A stretch of 64,000 nt of DNA, from positions 1-64,000 of the forward strand of contig JAEUUU010000004.1 in the NCBI GenBank assembly GCA_016787345.1. The letters are read 5' to 3'. How positions within the stretch are numbered: the stretch's first letter is position 1; the number at the start of each line of letters is the position of its first letter. Under the pieces are notes generated by a model, which saw nothing but the letters and a program-made list of their open reading frames with translations, ran no database searches and was not told the origin of the DNA. Both the position numbers and the translations under genes were made by a program. Source of the DNA: Saprospiraceae bacterium (GTDB taxonomy: Bacteria > Bacteroidota > Bacteroidia > Chitinophagales > Saprospiraceae). Below are positions 1-6,910 of the stretch, one piece after another.

Positions 1-204
1 TGATCCACGAGATCTGCCTGCCCCGGCGCTACTGACACCAGATTATTAAACTTCCCCACAGGGAACTTTCCCCCTGCTCCCGCCGTTTACCCCCACGCCC
101 CGGCAAAATAATTTTCGCCTTATCCAGTTCAAACCCTGTCAGCGGCGCCCGTGCCGCCGACCGAAGTGCAACGCCGGCGGAGCGCTTCGCGTCTATAGAT
201 ACTC

Positions 205-1623
205 ATGTCGTCTGTACCGATTCAAAAAGAAACATTCTGGCAACGCGGCTGGCGGGTGCTGAAGCAGGCCGTCAACGGCGAAGAACAGGAATTTACCTCG
301 GGCAGTATTGACCGGGCCATCGTGCTCTTGTCGATCCCGATGATCCTGGAGATGATGATGGAGTCGCTGTTTGCCGTGGTCGACGCCTTTTTCGTGGGCC
401 GCATCGGCACCGAAGCCGTGGCCACGGTAGGCGTCACGGAAACGGTGCTGACCCTGATCTACTCCATCGCCATCGGCCTGAGCGCGGCGGCCACAGCGAC
501 CGTATCGCGGCGCATCGGCGAGGGCGACCGCGAAGCGGCGGCGCGGGCCGGCGCCCAGACGATCCTGATCGCCCTGGCCTTGTCGGTCGTAATCGCCATT
601 CCCGGATACCTGTTTGCCCACGACATTCTGCGACTGATGTCGAAAGACCCCGGCGTGGCCGAACACGGCGCTTCGTTTACCCGCCTGTTGCTCACCGCCA
701 ACCTGCCCATCCTGCTGCTCTGGATGCTCAACGGTATCTTCCGGGGCGCCGGCGACGCTGCCACGGCCATGCGGGCACTCTGGATCGCCAACGCCGTGAA
801 CATCGTCCTTTGTCCGCTTTTTATATTCGGATGGGGGCCGTTTCCCGAGTTGGGCGTGCTGGGCTCAGGGGTTGCGACGACCATCGGGCGTTCGGCCGGC
901 GTGGCGTACCAGTTGTGGCAATTGTTCCGCGTGGGGCGTATCGTTCGGTTGAAATGGGCGCATTTCCGGCCGCATTTCGAGGTGTTGGGCCGGCTCGTAC
1001 GCGTGGGCGCCGGGGGCACGGGACAATACCTGATCGGCTCGTGCAGCTGGATTTTTATGATCTATATTCTGGGCCAGGAAGGCAAAGACGTACAGGCTGG
1101 CTATACCATCGCCATCCGCCTCATGATCTTCAGTCTGCTGCCTGCCTGGGGCATGGCCAATGCCGCCGCCACGCTTGTCGGGCAAAACCTCGGCGCCGGG
1201 CACCCCGAAAGGGCTGAAAAATCGGCCTGGCGGGCGGGGTATTTCAACATGATCTTTCTGGCGATCATCGGTACGATTTACCTGTTCGCCTCCCCCCTGT
1301 TTATCCGCATTTTCACCGACGTACCGGAGGCCATACACGCCGGTTCACTGGCGCTGCGCATCATGGCGGCGGGTTATGTCTTTTACGGCTATGGCATGAT
1401 CCTTTCCCAGGCCATCAACGGCGCGGGCGATACGCGCACCCCGACGCTGATCAATTTCGTCTGTTTCTGGCTGCTCGAAATGCCGCTGGCCTGGCTGCTC
1501 GCTTTGTATTTCGATTGGGGACAAGTGGGCGTTTATATCAGCATCGTGGTAGCCGAAACCGTTCTGGCAATTTTGTCGATGTGGGTGTTTCGGCGCGGCA
1601 AATGGAAACTGGCGCAGGTCTGA
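205..1623 (+). CDS. MATE family multidrug/cation efflux transporter
   Basis: A 472-residue, strongly hydrophobic protein of the size usual for MATE (NorM/DinF-like) exporters, which move drugs or metabolites out across the inner membrane using Na+ or H+ gradients. The sequence shows the two pseudo-symmetric halves typical of the family: an early segment (about residues 30-60) around IDRAIVLLSIPMILEM, and later GIFRGAGDAATAM near residue 180 matched by AINGAGDTRTPT near residue 395. About twelve hydrophobic segments can be counted. The ATG at 205 directly precedes a cytoplasmic N-terminus and is the most upstream plausible start. The substrate cannot be told from the sequence. A small lipoprotein follows 23 bp downstream on the same strand. 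Confidence 0.93.
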   Translation: MSSVPIQKETFWQRGWRVLKQAVNGEEQEFTSGSIDRAIVLLSIPMILEMMMESLFAVVDAFFVGRIGTEAVATVGVTETVLTLIYSIAIGLSAAATATVSRRIGEGDREAAARAGAQTILIALALSVVIAIPGYLFAHDILRLMSKDPGVAEHGASFTRLLLTANLPILLLWMLNGIFRGAGDAATAMRALWIANAVNIVLCPLFIFGWGPFPELGVLGSGVATTIGRSAGVAYQLWQLFRVGRIVRLKWAHFRPHFEVLGRLVRVGAGGTGQYLIGSCSWIFMIYILGQEGKDVQAGYTIAIRLMIFSLLPAWGMANAAATLVGQNLGAGHPERAEKSAWRAGYFNMIFLAIIGTIYLFASPLFIRIFTDVPEAIHAGSLALRIMAAGYVFYGYGMILSQAINGAGDTRTPTLINFVCFWLLEMPLAWLLALYFDWGQVGVYISIVVAETVLAILSMWVFRRGKWKLAQV

Positions 1624-1646
1624 ACCTTACGTTTTACTTTTGTCGC

Positions 1647-2000
1647 ATGAGACATGCCTTGCTCCTTCTGTTGCTCCTGCTTCTGGTATCCTGCGGCGAT
1701 TCGCCCGAACAACGCTACGATAAAATCGCAACCGGCTTTTGCGAATGCACGGGGCGGCTCGCGGAAATGAACCGTCAATACGCCGAACTGGCCAATGATT
1801 CCACCGGACGGGCGCTGACGGCTTTGCAAGACATGCAGGCGGAATACAACAAAGCAAAAGAATGCTCGGCGGCCATTATCAGCCAGTTCGGCAAACTGAA
1901 ACCCGAAGAGTACGACGCCGTGCAAAAAGCGCTGGCTGGAAAATGTCCGGAAATGACGGAGCAGCAGGATTTATTGCAGGAAATGCTGGGGGAACAGTAG
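1647..2000 (+). CDS. small secreted lipoprotein of unknown function
   Basis: A 117-residue protein. The chosen ATG at 1647 gives a short leucine-rich signal peptide ending in LVSCGDSP, a lipobox with the lipid-attachment Cys near residue 14; the longer open frame starting at 1515 lies inside the MATE gene and has no signal. The mature part is hydrophilic and likely helical, with four further Cys residues (CEC, KECSA, GKCPE) that could form disulfides in the periplasm. It starts 23 bp after the MATE stop, so it may share that transcript. A TAnnTTTG-like word (1635-1642) lies just before the start, without a clear -33 partner. No family was recognised. Confidence 0.75.
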   Translation: MRHALLLLLLLLLVSCGDSPEQRYDKIATGFCECTGRLAEMNRQYAELANDSTGRALTALQDMQAEYNKAKECSAAIISQFGKLKPEEYDAVQKALAGKCPEMTEQQDLLQEMLGEQ

Positions 2001-2351
2001 CGCTGCTGTAGCACGGCTGTAGCGCCGACCTCAAGGTCGGCGATGCTACGGGCAAAAGTGAACCGCGATGATCGGCCATAGATAGAAGCGCCCCCGCTTA
2101 CCTATCGATTGTGGCATTGGCTTATAATCGCGGGGCATTGCTGCCCTCAACCTCGCCGACCTGGAGGTCGGCGCTACAGCGGCGATACGGAGGGCAGAAA
2201 TTATCCGCGATGATCAGCCATAGATAGAAGCGCCCCCGCTTACCTATCGATTGTGGCATTGGCTTATAATCGCGGGGCATTGCTGCTCTCAACCTCGCCG
2301 ACCTGGAGGTCGGCGCTACAGCAGACGCTACAGCGTATATTTGCCCCCGTT
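2001..2351. repeat. repeat-rich intergenic region: 118-bp direct repeat and short palindromes
   Basis: This gap between the lipoprotein and folB holds two copies of a 118-bp sequence, 2063-2180 and 2205-2322, differing at only two positions by eye (G/A at 2072, C/T at 2144). Each copy ends with a palindrome in which CGCCGACCT and AGGTCGGCG flank two bases. A third version of the same palindrome stands alone at 2023-2042 with CA in the loop. The words GTAGC and GCTAC flank some copies and extend the dyad. No coding potential is visible. The second copy ends 29 bp before the chosen folB start, so it may lie in the folB leader. Confidence 0.85.
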
Positions 2352-2864
2352 ATGGCCTGGATTGCCCTCGAAGGAATGCGTTTTCACGCCTATCACGGCG
2401 TCTATCAAGCGGAAAAACTGCTTGGTAACGAGTATGTTATCGATTTATACGTCCGCACCGGAATTGCCAAAGCGGCAGCTGCCGATAGCGTGGAAGCAAC
2501 GATCAACTACGAAACGATTTACCGCATTTGCCGGCTGGAAATGGATCAACCCCGCCAACTGCTGGAAACAGTAGTGGCCAAGATCATCGGGCGAATGAAA
2601 CACCAGTTCGGCACCATGGAAGCGCTCCGCATCCGTGTCCGAAAACTCAACCCGCCCCTCGGCGGGCGCATCGATGCGGCATTTGTCGAAGAAATTCTGG
2701 AGTTCGTGGCAGACTGCCCGCGTTGTAAAAAGAAATTTATCAGCTACGGCGACGATTGCTGGGAACGATTCCCCAACCTTCACCCGGCTACCCGGGAAGC
2801 GCTGGCTCGGCAGTACGGGGCAAAATGTCTGTGTGACGACTGCCTGAAGTTTTATCAAGGATAG
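2352..2864 (+). CDS. folB: dihydroneopterin aldolase with C-terminal Cys-rich (CWC-like) extension
   Basis: FolB splits 7,8-dihydroneopterin into 6-hydroxymethyl-dihydropterin and glycolaldehyde in folate synthesis. Residues 1 to about 120 are a complete FolB domain: EGMRFHAYHGVYQAEK at the start, INYETIY in the middle, and VRKLNPP carrying the expected catalytic lysine. The start at 2352 opens directly on the domain; the longer frame from 2253 would translate the upstream repeat. Unusually, about 50 more residues follow with CPRCKKKF, a CW pair, and KCLCDDCL near the end. This pattern resembles the small Cys-rich CWC family (PF14375), although the Trp is followed by Glu instead of Cys. The 3' end overlaps convergent mtaB by 77 bp. 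Confidence 0.9.
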   Translation: MAWIALEGMRFHAYHGVYQAEKLLGNEYVIDLYVRTGIAKAAAADSVEATINYETIYRICRLEMDQPRQLLETVVAKIIGRMKHQFGTMEALRIRVRKLNPPLGGRIDAAFVEEILEFVADCPRCKKKFISYGDDCWERFPNLHPATREALARQYGAKCLCDDCLKFYQG

Positions 2865-4188
2865 TCGCCCTCATCACCTCGCCGTCGGCACTCAGCCGTT
2901 CGAGTTGCACCGGACCGATCGTGTTCAGCAGGCCTTCCTCAAAAGGCGCCTCAATCTTGATGTAATTGTCGGTAAAACCGCTCAACAGACCGGTATCACG
3001 GTGATGCTCGAAAAGCACAGGGCGCACCGTACCGGCATGAGCCTGATAAAATGCCCGCCGCTTGGATTCCGACAAGCCGCGAAGGGCCTGGTTGCGGCGG
3101 CGGCGCTCTTCGACCGACACGACGCCGGGCATGTCGGCAGCCGCCGTGTTGGCGCGCTCCGAGTAGGTGAATACATGCAGGTAGGAAATATCCAGCGCAC
3201 TCAGGAACTGATAGGTCTCCAGAAAATCCGCTTCCGTTTCGCCCGGAAAACCCACAATCACGTCGCAACCGATACAGGCATGGGGCATCAAACGTTTGAT
3301 CGTGGCCACTCGCTCCTGATACAATTCACGGCGATAACGCCGGCGCATGTCGCGAAGTTGCTTGTCGTTGCCCGATTGCAGCGGGACATGAAAGTGCGGC
3401 ATAAATCGGTCGCTTTCAGCCACTATTTGAATAATTTCATCGGTCAGCAAATTGGGTTCAATGCTGGATATGCGAAAGCGAGCCACCTCTTCCAACTGAT
3501 CCAATTCGCGGATAAGGTCGACAAACAGGGCTTCTTTCTTCACACGGGTTCCTTCAATCACTTCGGTCCCGTTGCCAAAGTCGCCGAGGTTGACGCCGGT
3601 GAGTACAATTTCGCGGGCGCCCATGGCCGCGATCTCCCGCGCATTGCGCAGTACATTCTCCACAGTGTCCGAACGACTGGCGCCGCGCGCCTGCGGGATC
3701 GTACAAAACGAGCATTTGTAATCGCATCCGTCCTGAACCTTGAGAAAAGAGCGCGTACGATCGCCGAAAGAAAACGAGGCGGTAAATGTGTTGACGTCGC
3801 GCACGTCGCCCGCGCGCACCAGGCCTTTTCCGGGAGCTTTGGAGAGTTCGTCGACGTATTCGAGCATGCGGAATTTTTCGCCGGCGCCCAATACCAGATC
3901 GACGCCTTCGATACCGGCAATTTCTTCGGGTTTCAGCTGGGCATAACAACCGGTGATTACCACAAAAGCCTCGGGACGCTGACGCAGCGCGCGCCGCACA
4001 ATTTTGGCGCATTCGCGGTCGGCCTGTTCGGTCACCGAGCAGGTATTGATCACATAAATATCGGCGCCGTCTTCAAATTTGACAGGCAAATAACCGCCGT
4101 CTTCAAAGAGCCGGGCGAGCGCCGAGGTCTCCGAAAAGTTCAGTTTGCAACCGAGCGTATGAAAAGCGACTGTGCGTGGTGTGGCCAT
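2788..4188 (-). CDS. mtaB: tRNA (t6A37)-C2 methylthiotransferase MtaB
   Basis: MtaB is a radical-SAM iron-sulfur enzyme that methylthiolates N6-threonylcarbamoyladenosine at tRNA position 37. The 466-residue protein has the three-part layout: an N-terminal domain with Cys14, Cys50 and Cys81 for one cluster, the radical SAM motif CDYKCSFC (Cys155, 159, 162) for the other, and a C-terminal TRAM-like part. TLGCKLN near the N-terminus and the spacing favour MtaB over MiaB or RimO. Start: the frame opens at 4209, but the ATG at 4188 (MATPRTVAFHTLGCK) gives the family-like N-terminus. The last ~25 codons overlap folB on the other strand and read as a non-conserved tail. Confidence 0.93.
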   Translation of the reverse strand: MATPRTVAFHTLGCKLNFSETSALARLFEDGGYLPVKFEDGADIYVINTCSVTEQADRECAKIVRRALRQRPEAFVVITGCYAQLKPEEIAGIEGVDLVLGAGEKFRMLEYVDELSKAPGKGLVRAGDVRDVNTFTASFSFGDRTRSFLKVQDGCDYKCSFCTIPQARGASRSDTVENVLRNAREIAAMGAREIVLTGVNLGDFGNGTEVIEGTRVKKEALFVDLIRELDQLEEVARFRISSIEPNLLTDEIIQIVAESDRFMPHFHVPLQSGNDKQLRDMRRRYRRELYQERVATIKRLMPHACIGCDVIVGFPGETEADFLETYQFLSALDISYLHVFTYSERANTAAADMPGVVSVEERRRRNQALRGLSESKRRAFYQAHAGTVRPVLFEHHRDTGLLSGFTDNYIKIEAPFEEGLLNTIGPVQLERLSADGEVMRATILDKTSGSRHTDILPRTAEPALPG

Positions 4189-4239
4189 TTTTACAAAAAA
4201 AGTCGGCAAAAATACGCCGTTTTTAGCGGCCCAAAGGGG

Positions 4240-5370
4240 TTAAAATGCAAACCCAACGTTAAAAGAAATGTATTCCGCCACGGCTTTGTGCGCCTTAAGC
4301 GAAACCCCTGCCTGGGGCCTTATGCGGGTGTGCGGGATTGCGGGGAAATAGTAGCGGGAGGTCAATTTGCTGTACCAGTTCGCCAGGGTAAATTGATTGA
4401 TCGGAGCGCCGACGTAATAACCCGCCTGCAACACAACCCCGAAATCGCCGAACAAAAACTCATCGGCCAGAAAAACGGAAAGCCGCTGGGCAGCCCGTCG
4501 CGCATCGCCGCGGTTGCTGAAATCACCCACATGCCAGGCCCAGCGGGCTACGGCCACGTTGTTTTCATATTCAGCGCCGAGGAGGGCACGGTTGACTTTG
4601 GTAATGTGAAAATGCCCGGCAGCAGTAAATATCCAGATGGGGTATTGCGGTCCGTCAAAAACGGCAAATTCCACCCGCGCCTGGGCGGCCTGGGCCTGAA
4701 AACCCCAACGCCGGTCGGGGCGGTGCGACGCCTCAGTTGTCTGAAAATCAGTGTGTTTTAAGGGTCGTACCTGCCCGGCAACCGATAAGAATGCCGAGGG
4801 CAGGTTGATCCCGAAATTGGGCAACGCGCCGCTGCCGTTGGAGAAATGGTTGAGGCTGTACCCGGCCATCACGCGCCAATAGGGGCTCGGGCGGTATTCG
4901 CCGTACAGTTTGAACTGGGTAAAATTGTTCCAGTGGGAGCCGATGGCATTTTGTCCCGGATTGTCGAAATAATCATAAGGCCGGGTAACCCAAGCCAGAC
5001 CCGTCCCGACGCGAAAATGAACCGCCCAGGCCGGCCGCCGGACAATCGGTACGGTCAGACTGGGCAGCAGGCCGTACGCCTCGCCATGCGAACCCTCGCC
5101 CAGCCGAAAATGTGAAAAGGAAAGCCCCAGGTCGGGATAACGGTGCCACACTTCCCAGGGTTGCCGGCCGAGGGTTTGCAGGCGCAAACCGAGTTCCTGC
5201 CCCCAGAGGACTTCTCCGGTACGGGTGCTGAGCTTGGGCGTATGGCGCCAGATTACGCCGCGGTAGGCAGCGGCTTCGAACGACCATTTTTGCGCTTCGA
5301 GGGTCGTACCGGCGACCAGCCAGCAGCACAGTACTGTAAAAACGGCGTTAAAACGGAAAATTTGATTCAC
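4240..5370 (-). CDS. PagL-like lipid A 3-O-deacylase / acyloxyacyl hydrolase, outer membrane
   Basis: A 376-residue secreted protein: the first ~26 residues are a signal peptide ending LEAQ. The body reads as alternating aromatic/polar beta-strands of an outer-membrane barrel. The segment YSLNHFSNGS near residue 175 carries the His-x-Ser-Asn motif that holds the catalytic His and Ser of PagL (PF09411), followed by PNFGIN. PagL removes the 3-position acyl chain from lipid A and thereby remodels LPS. The protein is much longer than Pseudomonas PagL, the excess lying after about residue 215. It follows mtaB's start by 51 bp on the same strand in reversed order, so co-transcription with mtaB is possible. 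The deacylase activity is inferred from the motif. Confidence 0.75.
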   Translation of the reverse strand: MNQIFRFNAVFTVLCCWLVAGTTLEAQKWSFEAAAYRGVIWRHTPKLSTRTGEVLWGQELGLRLQTLGRQPWEVWHRYPDLGLSFSHFRLGEGSHGEAYGLLPSLTVPIVRRPAWAVHFRVGTGLAWVTRPYDYFDNPGQNAIGSHWNNFTQFKLYGEYRPSPYWRVMAGYSLNHFSNGSGALPNFGINLPSAFLSVAGQVRPLKHTDFQTTEASHRPDRRWGFQAQAAQARVEFAVFDGPQYPIWIFTAAGHFHITKVNRALLGAEYENNVAVARWAWHVGDFSNRGDARRAAQRLSVFLADEFLFGDFGVVLQAGYYVGAPINQFTLANWYSKLTSRYYFPAIPHTRIRPQAGVSLKAHKAVAEYISFNVGFAF

Positions 5371-5557
5371 GGTGCAAGGCGTTCAAAATCGGCATTAAAT
5401 TGTCGTTTTCATTGGTTTTCAAACCGGATATTCGATCTTTTTGTTAGCGTTGTGTTATTCAATTTTGGAATTTAACTAAATTCTCCCATTCTTGTCCCAA
5501 CGACACGAGGGTCGACCCTGTCACATTCCATCATCTATCTTCTTACACTTCCACATC

Positions 5558-6115
5558 ATGCGCAAACCTGTTTATTTCGGCATTTTTCTTTGCCTGATTT
5601 TCTCCGCTCAACTCGCCCAGGCCCAGGGGGCCGCTACCGCCGGCGAAAGCCCCGCCAAATTTCGCAAAAACATTTTTGTCGAGGGTCTTGGCAATGGCCT
5701 GATTCTTTCAGCCAACTACGATATGCGTCTGAAACGCGGCGTCAACGACGGCCTTGGTTTCCGGGCCGGCATCGGCGGCGGTGGGCTGGAAGGAACCGCA
5801 TCCAACGGCGACTACATCAGCGCCAATTTTATTACGATTCCGCTGAGTATCAACTACCTGGTGGGCAAACGCCGCAGTTTTTTCGAAGCCGGGCTGGGCA
5901 TTACACCCATCTACGTCAATGCCGACCTGGCCGTGATCGACAATGAATTCTACTCTGGCAAAGGCTGGGGCGCAGCGGGTTTTGTTAACCTCGGATACCG
6001 GTTCCAGCCGCTTCGCAATGGTGTAATGTTCCGTCTCGACTGGACGCCGGCAATTACTTCGGAAGGTTTTTTTGCTGCCTTTTTCGGCGCTTCGCTAGGC
6101 TTCTCTTTCCAATAA
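5558..6115 (+). CDS. small outer-membrane beta-barrel protein
   Basis: A 185-residue protein. The ATG at 5558 gives a clean signal peptide (MRKPVYFGIFLCLIFS, cleavage after AQAQ); the longer frame from 5492 has no signal and is not favoured. After about residue 30 the sequence alternates hydrophobic and polar residues with repeated aromatic-Gly turns (FVEGLGNG, GFRAGIGGG, LGYRF) and ends in Phe-Gln, as outer-membrane barrel proteins do. It looks like one of the small porin-fold proteins (about eight strands) common in Bacteroidota; ligand and role are unknown. A strong hairpin terminator follows at 6135. Confidence 0.75.
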   Translation: MRKPVYFGIFLCLIFSAQLAQAQGAATAGESPAKFRKNIFVEGLGNGLILSANYDMRLKRGVNDGLGFRAGIGGGGLEGTASNGDYISANFITIPLSINYLVGKRRSFFEAGLGITPIYVNADLAVIDNEFYSGKGWGAAGFVNLGYRFQPLRNGVMFRLDWTPAITSEGFFAAFFGASLGFSFQ

Positions 6116-6134
6116 AAAACGCAGTGTCAAACAA

Positions 6135-6176
6135 AACGGCCCCCGTCTTGAACAAGACGGAGGCCGTTATTTTTTG
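6135..6176 (+). terminator. intrinsic terminator after the barrel gene
   Basis: A 16-bp stem (6135-6150 with 6153-6168, one mismatch) closes on a two-base AA loop and is followed by a T-rich run. It lies between convergent genes and so could stop transcription from the left; the opposite side has only a short A-run, so action on the CBS gene is less clear. Confidence 0.85.
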
Positions 6177-6196
6177 GAGGCAAAATTTGCCGCGGT

Positions 6197-6634
6197 TTAA
6201 CTGCGGCTGATGTAGTGTTCCAAAAAGTGAATATGCTCTTTTTGTTCGCGCATGATCGCCGTGACAATATCGCCGATGCTGAGCATGCCTACCACTTCCT
6301 GCTGCTGCGTCACCACCGGCAAATGGCGGATGTGCTTGTCGCTGAACAATTGCATGCAGTCGTCGATGTTCATCTCCGGCGTCACGGTGAATACATTGGC
6401 GGTCATCACCTCGGTCACCGGGGTGCTTTTCGCTTTGCGGCCCTGAATAATACCCTTGCGGGCATAGTCGCGTTCTGAAAAAATGCCCACGAGCCGGCCG
6501 CCGTCCATGACCATCACTGCGCCGATGTTTTTTTCTGCCATGAGTTCGAGTGCGTCAATCACCATGTCGTCCGGGCTGACGCTGAGTACGATGTTAAAGG
6601 GTTTTCCAGCCAACAATTGTTTTACGGTGAGCAT
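6197..6634 (-). CDS. CBS-pair domain protein
   Basis: A 145-residue cytoplasmic protein made almost entirely of two tandem CBS domains (about residues 8-65 and 75-135). Typical CBS words are visible: AEKNIGAVMVMDGGRLVGIFSERD in the first repeat region and DKHIRHLPVV with VGMLSIGD in the second. CBS pairs bind adenosine nucleotides or S-adenosylmethionine and usually regulate a partner; a stand-alone pair gives no clue to the partner. The ATG at 6634 is followed at once by the conserved TVKQLLAGK start. It is convergent with the barrel gene and has an AT-rich upstream gap. Confidence 0.9.
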   Translation of the reverse strand: MLTVKQLLAGKPFNIVLSVSPDDMVIDALELMAEKNIGAVMVMDGGRLVGIFSERDYARKGIIQGRKAKSTPVTEVMTANVFTVTPEMNIDDCMQLFSDKHIRHLPVVTQQQEVVGMLSIGDIVTAIMREQKEHIHFLEHYISRS

Positions 6635-6706
6635 CGGTAAGGATTTTTTAAAAATGAAGAATTAAAGATTGTCATTTGGCATTAATTGCACCTATTTAGC
6701 TAAGTT

Positions 6707-6749
6707 ATGGGATTTTTGATAAAATTCAAAATTTTAATCAAAACCCCAT
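6707..6749. other. AT-rich imperfect hairpin in the CBS/M14 divergent gap
   Basis: The 276-bp gap between the CBS gene and the M14 peptidase is AT-rich and shows no gene. It contains an imperfect dyad: about 20 bases starting ATGGGATTTTTGAT are mirrored by the complement ending in AACCCCAT, around a CAA loop. It could be a regulatory site or a leader hairpin; nothing in the sequence decides. Confidence 0.5.
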
Positions 6750-6910
6750 ATTCGTTTTTTAACGGAATACTTGACACGAAAGACCTTGCAATGGTTGCAA
6801 CTCGTCTAATAGGATCATTGCCCCTCAATGCTCATTACCGAGTATTCGGCAAAGCGCCTTACCATTGCAGAACAATTCGAGCCATTTCCCGGTAAAAAAC
6901 TCCTGTATTC

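Noticed and set aside
3-35. Possible last codons of a gene ending TGA at 33-35 at the window edge
   Set aside because: Only about ten codons are visible, too few to support a gene call.
2253-2351. Upstream extension of folB
   Set aside because: It translates the repeat copy and has no resemblance to FolB N-termini.
2905-4761. 618-codon open frame on the plus strand opposite mtaB and the PagL-like gene
   Set aside because: It spans two unrelated minus-strand genes with strong family matches; its translation has no recognisable domain and follows the codon shadow of the real genes.
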